Positions 11,709 through 22,964 of a stretch of DNA of 64,000 bases are shown in pieces. The translations under genes and the position numbers were made by a program. The stretch is from Methylibium sp035762065 (GTDB lineage Bacteria > Pseudomonadota > Gammaproteobacteria > Burkholderiales > Burkholderiaceae_C). A model generated the notes under the pieces. It worked only from the letters and a program-made list of their open reading frames with translations, searched no databases and was not told the DNA's origin. Each line of letters starts with the position of its first letter. The stretch's first letter is position 1. The stretch covers positions 124,001 to 188,000 of the forward strand of contig NZ_DASTPW010000002.1 in NCBI RefSeq assembly GCF_035762065.1, written 5' to 3'.

Positions 11709-13715
11709 TCAACCGGCTTCGAACGGCCGCACGGCCCTCCACCAGCGGAGCACCTCGTCGACCGAGGCTTCGATCGTGAGGGCCGAGTTGTCGAGCCGTT
11801 GCGCCTGCGCGGCGGGCTTCAGGGGCGCGACGCTGCGGTTTTTGTCCCGTTCGTCGCGTGCTTCGAGGTCTGCGCGCAGGGCCGCGATGCTAGCAGAAAC
11901 ACCCTTGGAAGCGAGCTGCTTGTGCCGCCTCGCGGCGCGGGTTTCGGCGCTTGCCGTCAGGAAGACCTTCAATGGGGCGTCGGGGAATATCACCGTGCCC
12001 ATGTCGCGCCCATCGGCGACCAGCCCGGGCAGGCGCCGGAAGGCGAGCTGCAGATCGACCAGCGCGGTGCGCACCGACGGCAGCGCGGCGATGCGCGAGG
12101 CCAGGCTGCCGACCTCCTCCTGGCGCAGTGCGTCGGTCACGTCTTCGCCAGCCAGCAGCACGCGCTGCTTCTCGAAGCGCAGTGGCAGCGCGCGGGCGAG
12201 GGCGGCGAGCGCCGGCTCGTCCGCGCCGTCCGCACCTGAGCGCAGTGCCGCCAGCGCAGTCGCGCGGTACAGCGCGCCGGAGTCGAGGTGGTGGTAGCCG
12301 AGGCATTGCGCCAGCGCATCGGCAAGGGTGCCCTTGCCGGAGGCCGTCGGGCCGTCGACGGTCAGCACCGGGATGTCGGCCGGCGCCGCCTCGGCCACCG
12401 CGAACAGCGCCTCGAAGTACTCGGGGAAGGTCTTGCCGACGCAGCGGGGGTCGAGCACGCGCACCGGCTGGTGTCCGCCAGCAGCAGGATTGAACGCCGC
12501 CAGCGAAGCGCACATCGCCATCCGGTGATCGTCGTAGGTGCGGATCGTCGCGGCACGCCAGGCGGCGGGCGGCTTCACCTCGATGAAGTCCGCTCCCTCC
12601 TCGACCTCGGCGCCGAACTTGCGCAGTTCGGCGGCCATCGCCGCGATGCGGTCGGTTTCCTTGACGCGCCAGCTCGCGATGTTCGTGAGCCGCGTCGGCC
12701 CGTCGGCGTAGAGGGCCATTGCCGCCAGCGTCATGGCGGCGTCGGGGATGGCATTGCAGTCGAGCGTGATGCCGGCGAGCGGCCAGCGCCCGCGTCGCAC
12801 GGCGAGCGCGTTCGGCTCCTCGCGCACGTCGGCCCCCATCGCGCGCGCTGCATCGACGAAGCGGATGTCACCCTGAATTGACGCCGAGCCGACGCCTTCG
12901 ATTCTCAGCGGCGCAGCGGTCGCCGCGATCGCGCCGGCCGCGACGAAGTAGCTGGCCGACGAGGCATCGCCCTCGACGTGCACCTCGCCGGGCGACGTAT
13001 ACGCCGCGCCGGGCGGGATCGTGAAGCGCTGCCAGCCGTCGCGCTCCACCGCGATGCCGAAGCGCGCGAGCAGCTTCAGCGTGATCTCGATGTAGGGCTT
13101 GGAGATCAGTTCGCCGACGACCTCGATCTCGATCGCGCGTGCTTCGGCCACCAGCGGCAGCGCCATCAGCAACGCGGTCAGGAATTGGCTGGAGACATCC
13201 CCGCGGACGCGGATCGGCGCGTCGAGCCTCAGCGTGCCGCCGTCCAGACGCAGCGGCGGGTAGCCCTCGTGGCCGAGGCAGGTGATCGCCAAGCCCAGCG
13301 GGCGCAACGCATCGACCAGGTCGCCGATCGGCCGCTCGTGCATGCGAGCGACGCCGCTCAGTTCGAAGCGGCCGCCCTGCGTGGCGGCCAGCAGCGCGAG
13401 CGCGGCGGCGAGCGGGCGCATCGCGGTGCCGGCATTGCCGAGGAACAGCTTCGCCTCCTTGACGGCCAGCCGGCCGCCGAGGCCGTGAACGAGATGCACG
13501 TCGCCGTCGCGCTCGACGCGGCAGCCGAGCGTGCGCAGCGCGTCGAGCATCACCCGCGTGTCGTCCGAGTCGAGCAGATCGTGCACGCGCGTCGCGCCGG
13601 CGCTCAAACCCGCGAGCAGCAGCACGCGGTTCGAGATGCTCTTCGAGCCGGGCAGCCGCACCGTGCCGGCGACGCGGCGCAACGGGGGGATGTCGAGGAA
13701 GGCAGGGCCGCTCAT
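11709..13715 (-). CDS. aroA-cmk: Fused 3-phosphoshikimate 1-carboxyvinyltransferase / cytidylate kinase
   Basis: A single 668-residue frame joins two enzymes. Residues 1 to about 440 are EPSP synthase (shikimate pathway), with LPGSKSISNR near residue 21 and DCNAIPDAAMTLA further on. From about residue 445 follows CMP kinase with the P-loop GPTASGKGT, the substrate loop HLDSGALYRA, and DGRDMGTVIFP. The junction contains no stop or frameshift. In most bacteria aroA and cmk are adjacent separate genes upstream of rpsA; fused forms are annotated in several Burkholderiales. It lies in the tyrA-aroA-cmk-rpsA order. Confidence 0.95.
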   Translation of the reverse strand: MSGPAFLDIPPLRRVAGTVRLPGSKSISNRVLLLAGLSAGATRVHDLLDSDDTRVMLDALRTLGCRVERDGDVHLVHGLGGRLAVKEAKLFLGNAGTAMRPLAAALALLAATQGGRFELSGVARMHERPIGDLVDALRPLGLAITCLGHEGYPPLRLDGGTLRLDAPIRVRGDVSSQFLTALLMALPLVAEARAIEIEVVGELISKPYIEITLKLLARFGIAVERDGWQRFTIPPGAAYTSPGEVHVEGDASSASYFVAAGAIAATAAPLRIEGVGSASIQGDIRFVDAARAMGADVREEPNALAVRRGRWPLAGITLDCNAIPDAAMTLAAMALYADGPTRLTNIASWRVKETDRIAAMAAELRKFGAEVEEGADFIEVKPPAAWRAATIRTYDDHRMAMCASLAAFNPAAGGHQPVRVLDPRCVGKTFPEYFEALFAVAEAAPADIPVLTVDGPTASGKGTLADALAQCLGYHHLDSGALYRATALAALRSGADGADEPALAALARALPLRFEKQRVLLAGEDVTDALRQEEVGSLASRIAALPSVRTALVDLQLAFRRLPGLVADGRDMGTVIFPDAPLKVFLTASAETRAARRHKQLASKGVSASIAALRADLEARDERDKNRSVAPLKPAAQAQRLDNSALTIEASVDEVLRWWRAVRPFEAG

Positions 13716-13844
13716 GCTTCGTATGCAGCGCGTGATCGCGCCACCAGCAATTCCTTCAAGCTGGCAGCCGCCGCAAATCCCGCTCGGCCGGGCCGCGGAG
13801 CGGCGCCCCGTGCAGGGACCGGCGAAGCCCCAACGGCCGAGTCG

Positions 13845-14717
13845 TCATCTTTTCGGCGTGCTCATCTGCCACCCGAGCCGCATCTCGGACGCGCTGCGGA
13901 TCAGGTCTTCGAGCGCATCGCCGTTGCCTTGCTTGATCACGTGCTCGAGCGCATCGAGCGTGTGGCGAAAGCGCAGCGACTGCTTGAGGATCTCTTCCCG
14001 GTTGGCCATCAGCACGTCGCGCCACATCTCCGGGTCGCTGGCGGCGATGCGGGTGAAATCGCGAAAGCCCGGGCCGGCGAGCGAGAGGAACTCGCGCCCG
14101 GCGGGCTGCTTGGCGACCGACGAGAAATACGCGAAGGCCAGCAGATGCGGCAGATGGCTCACGGCCGCGAAGGCCGCATCGTGGTTCTCCGGGCTCATCT
14201 TGAGCACCTGCGAGCCGATCGCCGACCAGAGGTCGGTCGCCTTCTGCACCAGCTCCGGCCGCGTCTGCGCGATCGGCGTCAAGATCACCTGCCGGCCGCC
14301 GTACAGCTGGCCGTCGGCGTGATCGATGCCCGAGACTTCCTTGCCGGCGATCGGGTGCGCGGGCACGAAGCAATCGACCCGATCCTTGAGCACGCGCCGG
14401 GCGGTATCGACGACGTCGCGCTTGGTGCTGCCGACGTCCATGATCAGCACGCCGGACTCGACCAGATGCCGGATCGCCTTCAGCGTCGCGTCGATCGCCG
14501 CGACCGGCACCGCGATCAGCACCAGGTCCGAGCCGGAGACGGCCAGCAGCGCCGATTCCGCCGCGATGTCGATCACGCCGAGCCGCTTCGCCTTCTCCGT
14601 CGTCGAGGGCGACTTGCTGTAGCCCACGACCTGCCGCACCAGCCCCGCGCGCTTGAGCGCCAGCGCGAAGGATCCGCCCATCAGGCCGCAGCCGATCACA
14701 CCGAGCTGATTAAACAT
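13845..14717 (-). CDS. tyrA: Prephenate dehydrogenase
   Basis: A 290-residue NAD(P)-dependent enzyme of tyrosine synthesis. The Rossmann motif GVIGCGLMGGSFALAL is at residues 6-21, VLIMDVGSTKRDVVD in the middle, and the prephenate-site segment PAHPIAGKEVSG near residue 125. There is no fused chorismate mutase or EPSP domain. The start was placed at the ATG (14717) directly before the Rossmann strand; the longer frame adds residues not seen in the family. It is preceded by pheA across a 141-base repeat-like gap. Confidence 0.93.
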   Translation of the reverse strand: MFNQLGVIGCGLMGGSFALALKRAGLVRQVVGYSKSPSTTEKAKRLGVIDIAAESALLAVSGSDLVLIAVPVAAIDATLKAIRHLVESGVLIMDVGSTKRDVVDTARRVLKDRVDCFVPAHPIAGKEVSGIDHADGQLYGGRQVILTPIAQTRPELVQKATDLWSAIGSQVLKMSPENHDAAFAAVSHLPHLLAFAYFSSVAKQPAGREFLSLAGPGFRDFTRIAASDPEMWRDVLMANREEILKQSLRFRHTLDALEHVIKQGNGDALEDLIRSASEMRLGWQMSTPKR

Positions 14718-14810
14718 CGCGCCTTGCCCTCTCGGCTGCACGCGGCGCTCGACATGCAAGCGAGGCCCACTGCGCAGACGCCGCGGGTCCGGCTTTGCCG
14801 GTCGGCCAGC

Positions 14811-14845
14811 GTCGCCCCCTCGAGGGGGAGCGGCGGAGCCGCAAC
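14811..14845. repeat. REP-like double palindrome between pheA and tyrA
   Basis: CCCCCTCGAGGGGG (14815-14828) is followed at once by GCGGC-GGA-GCCGC (14830-14842). Two adjacent hairpins of this composition are common intergenic elements in Burkholderiales. It may terminate or attenuate between pheA and tyrA. The rest of the gap (14718-14810) shows nothing further. Confidence 0.45.
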
Positions 14846-14858
14846 GGGGGTGGTCCCA

Positions 14859-15974
14859 TCAGTGCGCGTCCAGGGGATAGGTGCCGAGCACCTTGAAGAA
14901 CGAACAGACCGCCCGCAGCGAGCCCATGGCGGCCGCGACCTTCGGCTCGTCGGGATGGCCCTGAAGGTCGATGTAGAAGTAGTACTCCCATTGATCGGCG
15001 CTGCGCGCGGGGCGCGATTCGAAGCGCGTCATCGACACGCCGTGCTCCTTCAACGGCACCAGCATGTCGTGCACCGCCCCGGGCCGGTTGTTCACCGAGA
15101 CGACGAGGCTGGTGCAGTCGTGCCCCGAGGCCTTCGGCGCCGGATGGCGCTGCGGGTGCGTCACGATCGCGAAGCGCGTGCGGTTGTGCGGGTCGTCCTG
15201 GATCGCCGGCGCGACGACGTGCAGGCCGAACTCGCTGCCCGCGCGCTCGCTCGCGACGGCCGCGAGCGAGGCGTCCTGCGCCGCAAGACGTGCGCCTTCG
15301 GCGTTGCTTGCGACCGGCCGGCGTTCGACGTCGGGCAGGTGGTAGCTGAGCCAGCCGTGGCACTGCGCCAGCGCCTGCGGATGCGCGCAGACGGCTTGGA
15401 TCTGCGCGAGCGAATCGTTGAGCCGCAGCAGGTTGTGGCGCACGAAAAGGCTGGTCTCGCCGATCACGAACAACGGCGTCGTCAGCATCAGGTCGAGCGA
15501 GCGTGCGACGACGCCTTCCGTCGAGTTCTCGACCGGCACGACGCCGAAGTCGGCCGCACCGGCGGTGGTGCTGCGAAACACCTCGTCGATGCTCGCGCAA
15601 GGCACGCGCACGATCGAGCTGCCGAAATAGCCGAGCGCCGCAAGCTCGCTGAAGGTGCCTGCCGGGCCGAGGTAGGCGACGCGCGTCGGCGTCTCGAGCG
15701 CACGGCAGGCCGACATGATCTCGCGCCAGATCGGCGCGACGCTGTCGCTTTGCAGCGGGCCCGGGTTCGCGGCCTTCATGCCGTCGATCACCTGCGCTTC
15801 GCGTTCGGGCCGGAACACGACCGACCCTTCGCGCTTCTTGATGCCGCCGACCTGCTGCGCGAGCGCCGCGCGGCGGTTCAGCAAGGCGAGCAATTCGCGA
15901 TCGACGGCATCGATCTGCTCGCGCAGACCGAGCAGCGCGGGGTCGATCGCAGCGTTGGCGCGCGGCTCAGCCAT
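14859..15974 (-). CDS. pheA: Bifunctional chorismate mutase / prephenate dehydratase
   Basis: A 371-residue enzyme making phenylpyruvate from chorismate. The order is an AroQ-type chorismate mutase helix domain (residues about 12-95, LREQIDAVDRELLALLNRR), the prephenate dehydratase domain beginning AYLGPAGTFSE with PVENSTEGVV, and a C-terminal ACT regulatory domain containing TRFESRP that binds phenylalanine. The ATG at 15974 overlaps the serC stop by eight bases. Length is normal for the P-protein. Confidence 0.95.
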   Translation of the reverse strand: MAEPRANAAIDPALLGLREQIDAVDRELLALLNRRAALAQQVGGIKKREGSVVFRPEREAQVIDGMKAANPGPLQSDSVAPIWREIMSACRALETPTRVAYLGPAGTFSELAALGYFGSSIVRVPCASIDEVFRSTTAGAADFGVVPVENSTEGVVARSLDLMLTTPLFVIGETSLFVRHNLLRLNDSLAQIQAVCAHPQALAQCHGWLSYHLPDVERRPVASNAEGARLAAQDASLAAVASERAGSEFGLHVVAPAIQDDPHNRTRFAIVTHPQRHPAPKASGHDCTSLVVSVNNRPGAVHDMLVPLKEHGVSMTRFESRPARSADQWEYYFYIDLQGHPDEPKVAAAMGSLRAVCSFFKVLGTYPLDAH

Positions 15975-17070
15975 GGTGTGCCGCGAATTCTTGCATGCAG
16001 CCCACGAGCGACTGGACACCCGCCAAGGGCATCGCGTTGTAGAGCGAGGCACGCAGGCCGCCGACGCTCTTGTGACCTTTCAACTGCAGGAGCCCGCGCT
16101 CGCGCGCCGCGTCCAGGAAGGCCGGCGTGAGCGAGTCTTCGCGCAGGAAGAAGGGCACGTTCATCCGCGAGCGGCAGTCGTGCGCGACGCGGTTGACGTA
16201 GAAGCCTTCGGAGCCGTCGATCGCCGCATACAGCAGCGCCGCCTTCTCGACATTGCGCTGCTCGATCGCCGCTATGCCGCCCTGTTGCGCAATCCACTCG
16301 AACACCAGGCCGGCGATGTAGATGGCCCAGGTCGGCGGCGTGTTGAACATCGAGCCGTTCGAAGCCACCGTCGCGTAGTCGAAGGCGCTCGGGCAGACCG
16401 GCAGCGCGTGGCCGAGCAGATCGTCGCGCACGAACACCAGCGTGAGGCCGGCCGGGCCGATGTTTTTCTGCGCGCCCGCGTAGACGAGGCCGACGCGATC
16501 CCATGCGATCGGCCGCGAGGCGAGGTGCGAGGAGGCGTCGATCACCAGCGGCGCCTCGCTGCCCAGCGCGCGCAGGTCGGGCAGCTCGTGGACTTCGACG
16601 CCGCCGATCGTCTCGTTGCTGCATAGGTGGACGTAGCTCGCGTCGGCGCTCAGCTGCCAGCTCGAAGGCGCGGGCAGCGTCGTGTGACGCGTCGCCTCGT
16701 TGCTCGCAGCGACGTGCACCTGGCCGTAGCGCTCGCCTTCGCGGCTCGTCTTCTTCGACCAGGTGCCGGTGATGACGTGATCGGCCCGCCGCGCCGGCCG
16801 GCGCGCGATCAGGTTCATCGGCACCACCGCGTTCTCGCCGATGGCGCCGCCCTGCATGAACAGCACGCGAAAGTGCGCGGGCACGGCGAGCAGTTCGCGC
16901 AGCCGCGCCTCGGTGCGCTCGAAGATCTGCGCGAACTCGCGGCCACGGTGGCTCATCTCCATGACGCCGACGCCCGAACCCTGCCAGTCGAGCATCTCGG
17001 CGGCGGCCTGGCGCAGCACCGGCTCCGGCAGCGTCGCGGGGCCGGGCGAGAAGTTGTGGGCGCGGGCCAC
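15967..17070 (-). CDS. serC: Phosphoserine aminotransferase
   Basis: A 367-residue PLP enzyme converting 3-phosphohydroxypyruvate to phosphoserine (also used in PLP synthesis). It starts HNFSPGPATLPEPVL, has the PLP-lysine motif YAGAQKNIGPAG, and ends with the SVGGLRASLYNAMP segment, all characteristic. It overlaps pheA; the DUF2059 gene is 11 bases upstream. The gyrA-DUF2059-serC-pheA order is common in Burkholderiales. Confidence 0.95.
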   Translation of the reverse strand: MARAHNFSPGPATLPEPVLRQAAAEMLDWQGSGVGVMEMSHRGREFAQIFERTEARLRELLAVPAHFRVLFMQGGAIGENAVVPMNLIARRPARRADHVITGTWSKKTSREGERYGQVHVAASNEATRHTTLPAPSSWQLSADASYVHLCSNETIGGVEVHELPDLRALGSEAPLVIDASSHLASRPIAWDRVGLVYAGAQKNIGPAGLTLVFVRDDLLGHALPVCPSAFDYATVASNGSMFNTPPTWAIYIAGLVFEWIAQQGGIAAIEQRNVEKAALLYAAIDGSEGFYVNRVAHDCRSRMNVPFFLREDSLTPAFLDAARERGLLQLKGHKSVGGLRASLYNAMPLAGVQSLVGCMQEFAAHHG

Positions 17071-17081
17071 GGCGCTTCGCG

Positions 17082-17833
17082 TCAGGGCTTCGGCGCCGGC
17101 TTGTCGGCCGGCTTGTTGCCGCCCAGCGGCGTGCTGCGCGTACCGCCCGGGCTCAGGCCGCTGCCTGCCGGCATCGATGCCGACTTGTCGGCCGGCCGCG
17201 CCGCGGGGTTCATCGGCACGCCGAGCGCCTTGGCGACCGAGGTGTCGAGCGCCTTGAGCTTCGGATCGATCTGCGGCCGGGTCTGCTCGACCAGCTTCGC
17301 GGCCAGCCCCTGGCTCAGCTCCGGCAGGCTCTGCTGCAGCTTGCGCTGCGCCGGCGATTCGAGGAACAGGACGATCTGGCGCAGCTCGTCCTCGGTGAAG
17401 CGCTCCTCGACGGCCGGCAGCAGCACCGATTGCGCGAGCTTGTTCGCCTGCTCGCGCACGATCGGCGTGGCGCTGTCGACGTACTTGCGCACCTCGGTCT
17501 GCACCTGCTTGATCGCGGCCTCGCGCTTGTCGGCCGGCACGCGCGTCATCAGCACCGGATCTCCGGCGGCCATCAGTTGACGCGCCGGGCTTTCAACGAG
17601 GTTACGCACCAGGTTATCGATCGACGGCTGCTGCAGCAGCACGAAGCGCTGCGCGAACTCGCGCTTGCTGGCGGTCGGCGCCAGCGGGATCGGCATCGAG
17701 GCGGCGGGAGCGGGCGAGGATGCCGGCTGCACTTTCGAGCCGGCGGCCTGCTGGGCGGGCGATGCGCTTGCGGCGACGACGAACACGAGGGAGGCGAAGC
17801 GCGCCACGGCGAGCGCCGGACGGCGAGCGCAGG

Positions 17834-17837
<4 letters not shown>
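17082..17837 (-). CDS. DUF2059-type exported protein
   Basis: A 251-residue protein of unknown role. The N-terminus has an arginine pair and a hydrophobic signal-like helix ending near PAQQA. A Ser/Pro/Ala linker follows, then a helical domain (KREFAQRFVLLQQPSIDNLVRNLVE to VLFLESPAQRKLQQSLPEL) that resembles the DUF2059 helical fold. The C-terminal 60 residues are proline/lysine-rich and probably disordered. The start at 17837 overlaps the gyrA stop by four bases (ATGA), so it is translated with gyrA. It is probably periplasmic. Confidence 0.75.
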
Positions 17838-20482
<2,645 letters not shown>

Positions 20483-20642
20483 GCGACGGGACCGGAACGA
20501 GAGGCTATGTAGGACGGCACCGACCGGTTTTCAGGGGGCTGTCCGACGCGAGGATTCGCAGGAGCGAACTGGCATGAATTCTATGTGTCGGTGCTTGTCG
20601 TTCGACAGCAACAGCACCTCGCGAAGCCGCATGGCGCGTGGC

Positions 20643-20677
20643 TTGCCGCTTGTTCGCAGGAGGCCCTATGGCAGAAT
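20643..20677 (+). promoter_or_regulatory. Candidate promoter of the OmpA-family gene
   Basis: TTGCCG (20643-20648), an 18-bp spacer and TATGGC (20667-20672), with an overlapping CAGAAT at 20672-20677, lie about 105 bases before the ATG at 20781. The remainder of the 298-base gap between gyrA and this gene shows no gene or repeat. The promoter call is by eye. Confidence 0.3.
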
Positions 20678-20780
20678 GCCTCGTCGATTTTCAGCGGCGC
20701 GTGCTCTTCAATGCCGCTGATGCATTCAAGCAGTCGGTCGACGTTTGCCGCACGATCGCGGTCTACCCGAGAGGAGAAAC

Positions 20781-21437
20781 ATGAACAAGTTAAACCAGGT
20801 GGCAGCGCTCTTCGCGGTTGTCGCGCTTGGCGGTTGCGCTTCTTCGCCGAGTACGCCTGCGGCGGGCTCGACCGACAACTGGAAAAACGTAGACGGCAAC
20901 GTCTGGAAGAACGGTACCAACGAACTTTGCTGGCGTGACGGCTTCTGGTCGCCGGCCACCGCCGACAAGCGTTGCGACGGCGCGTCCCCGCCGCCCCCGC
21001 CCCCGCCGCCGCCCCCGCCGCCGCCGGCTCCTGCTCCGGTCGCGCCCCCGCCCCCGCCGCCGGCGCCGCCTGCGCCGGTCAGCGAGAAGGTCACCTACGC
21101 CGCCGACGCCTTCTTCGACGTCGACAAGGCCGTGCTGAAGCCGGACGCCCGCGCGAAGCTGGACGACTTGGTCAGCAAGATCAGCGGCATGAACCTCGAA
21201 GTCGTGATCGCCGTGGGCCACACCGACTCCGACGGCTCGGACGCCTACAACCAGAAGCTGTCGCAGCGCCGCGCCGAGTCGGTGAAGGCCTATCTCGTGT
21301 CGAAGGGCATCGAGCAGAACCGGATCTACACCGAAGGCAAGGGCGAGAAGCAACCGGTCGCGGACAACAAGACCCGCGAAGGCAAGTCCAAGAATCGCCG
21401 CACCGAGATCGAGGTCGTCGGCACGCGCAACAAGTAA
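20781..21437 (+). CDS. OmpA-family outer-membrane lipoprotein with polyproline linker
   Basis: A 218-residue protein with a lipobox (VVALGGCASS; Cys near residue 19), a short conserved domain with paired Trp and Cys (NWKNVDGNVWKNGTNELCW ... RC), then a proline linker with 13 consecutive Pro and a second block of six. The C-terminus is a full OmpA-like peptidoglycan-binding domain (AADAFFDVDKAVLKPDA, GHTDSDGSDAYNQKLSQRRAESV, NRRTEIEV). It should tether the outer membrane to the cell wall. GAGGAG is placed just before the ATG. A strong terminator follows. Confidence 0.92.
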   Translation: MNKLNQVAALFAVVALGGCASSPSTPAAGSTDNWKNVDGNVWKNGTNELCWRDGFWSPATADKRCDGASPPPPPPPPPPPPPAPAPVAPPPPPPAPPAPVSEKVTYAADAFFDVDKAVLKPDARAKLDDLVSKISGMNLEVVIAVGHTDSDGSDAYNQKLSQRRAESVKAYLVSKGIEQNRIYTEGKGEKQPVADNKTREGKSKNRRTEIEVVGTRNK

Positions 21438-21469
21438 GCCTTGCTCGATCGGCCTCGAGCCGAGATCGG

Positions 21470-21496
21470 AACCCCGCTGCGGCGGGGTTCTTTTTT
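21470..21496 (+). terminator. Rho-independent terminator of the OmpA-family gene
   Basis: An 8-bp perfect GC-rich stem (AACCCCGC/GCGGGGTT) with a TGCG loop is followed by C and six T. It is the clearest intrinsic terminator in the window. Confidence 0.9.
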
Positions 21497-21557
21497 GCCT
21501 GCTCGCAGCGGATGGCTAAGCGCGTCGGCGCGATGCCTCCGGCTAGCATCGCCGCCC

Positions 21558-22265
21558 ATGACGACGACCAATGCCGACCCGCGCGAACTCGCCAAATTCA
21601 GCGAACTCGCGCATCGCTGGTGGGACCCGGAAAGCGAGTTCCGTCCGCTGCACCAGATCAACCCGTTGCGGCTCGAGTGGATCGCCAGGCAAGTGGGCGG
21701 GCTCGCCGGCAAGCAGGCAGTCGATGTGGGTTGCGGCGGTGGCATCCTCTCCGACGCCATGGCGCGCGCGGGTGCCGAGGTGCTCGGCATCGATCTCGCC
21801 GGCAAGGCCTTGAAGGTCGCGCAGCTGCATGCAATGGAGGCGCAGACGCCGTCGGTCGCTTACCGCGAGATCGCCGTCGAGGCGCTGGCCGAAGAAGCGC
21901 CGGCCAGCCGCGACGTCGTCACCTGCATGGAAATGCTCGAACACGTGCCCGACCCCGCGTCGACGGTGCGCGCCTGTGCCGCGCTCGCGAAGCCGGGCGG
22001 CCACGTCTTCTTTTCGACGCTGAACCGCAACCCGAAGTCCTTCCTCTTCGCGATCGTCGGCGCCGAGTACCTCCTGCGGCTGCTGCCGCGCGGGACCCAT
22101 GAGTACGCGCGCTTCATCCGGCCAAGCGAGCTGGCGCGCTGGTGCCGCGACGCCGGCCTCGAAGTCACCGCCACGCGCGGGCTCCAATACAACCCCGTGA
22201 CGCGGCGCTACCGCCTGAACGACGACACCAGCGTCAACTACATGTTCGCGTGCCGCAAGCCATGA
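21558..22265 (+). CDS. ubiG: Ubiquinone biosynthesis O-methyltransferase
   Basis: A 235-residue SAM-dependent enzyme doing both O-methylations of ubiquinone synthesis. It has the family start ELAKFSELAHRWWDPESEFRPLHQINPLRLEWI, motif I VDVGCGGGILSDAMAR near residue 58, and HVPDP. The ATG at 21558 was chosen because conserved residues begin directly after it. The stop overlaps the gph start (ATGA), as in many Betaproteobacteria. Confidence 0.95.
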   Translation: MTTTNADPRELAKFSELAHRWWDPESEFRPLHQINPLRLEWIARQVGGLAGKQAVDVGCGGGILSDAMARAGAEVLGIDLAGKALKVAQLHAMEAQTPSVAYREIAVEALAEEAPASRDVVTCMEMLEHVPDPASTVRACAALAKPGGHVFFSTLNRNPKSFLFAIVGAEYLLRLLPRGTHEYARFIRPSELARWCRDAGLEVTATRGLQYNPVTRRYRLNDDTSVNYMFACRKP

Positions 22266-22960
22266 ACGCAGCCTCGGATGCATCCCGTGCGAGACGTCCG
22301 CGCTTCGCCGTGCGCGCGGTCCTGTTCGACTTGGACGGCACGCTGGCCGACACCGCACCCGATCTCGGCGGCGCCCTCAATCGCATGCGCGAGCGTCGCG
22401 GCCTTGCGGCCCTGCCGATCGCGCAGCTGAGCCCGGTCGCGTCGTCGGGCGCGCGCGGCATGCTCGCCGCCGGCCTGGACGTGCACCCCGGCATGCCCGA
22501 CTACGAAGCGCTGCGCGAAGAGTTCCTGAACGAGTACGACGCGGCGCTCGACCGCGACTCGGTGCTGTTCGACGGCGTGCGCGCGAGTCTCGACGCGCTG
22601 GTCGAGCACGGCTTCGCCTGGGGCGTGGTGACCAATAAGGCGGAACGCTTCGCGCCGCGCGTGCTCGCCGGCCTGGGCCTGCGCACGCCCACGCTCATCT
22701 GCGGCGACACCACCGCGCATGCCAAGCCGCACCCGGCGCCGCTGCTCGAAGCCTGCGCGCGGCTCGGAGTGCGGGCGGACGAGGCGATCTACGTCGGCGA
22801 CGACCTGCGCGACGTGCAGGCCGCTCACGCCGCCGGCATGCCGGCCGTCGTCGCCGGCTACGGCTACCTGGGCGCCGCGGCCGAGGTCTCGACCTGGCAG
22901 GCCGATGCGGTGATCGCGACGCCGATGGCATTGCTCGAGCTGATCGAGCTCGCAAGCTGA
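22262..22960 (+). CDS. gph: Phosphoglycolate phosphatase (HAD family)
   Basis: A 232-residue HAD-superfamily hydrolase. Motif I LFDLDGTLADTAPDL is at residues 21-35, motif II VVTNK near residue 122, motif III lysine in HAKPHP, and motif IV IYVGDDLRDVQAA. It removes phosphate from 2-phosphoglycolate, in line with its neighbour ubiG (a common pair). It could also act on other small phosphates. Confidence 0.88.
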   Translation: MNAASDASRARRPRFAVRAVLFDLDGTLADTAPDLGGALNRMRERRGLAALPIAQLSPVASSGARGMLAAGLDVHPGMPDYEALREEFLNEYDAALDRDSVLFDGVRASLDALVEHGFAWGVVTNKAERFAPRVLAGLGLRTPTLICGDTTAHAKPHPAPLLEACARLGVRADEAIYVGDDLRDVQAAHAAGMPAVVAGYGYLGAAAEVSTWQADAVIATPMALLELIELAS

Positions 22961-22964
22961 AGCG

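Noticed and set aside
13783..13841. CTCGGCCG ... CGGCCGAG inverted repeat downstream of tyrA
   Set aside because: The arms are 43 bases apart and the loop is GC-rich, so the pairing is not distinctive; too weak to call a terminator.
20985..21075. CCG-rich tract in the OmpA-family gene as a possible repeat element
   Set aside because: It is the in-frame polyproline linker of the lipoprotein.
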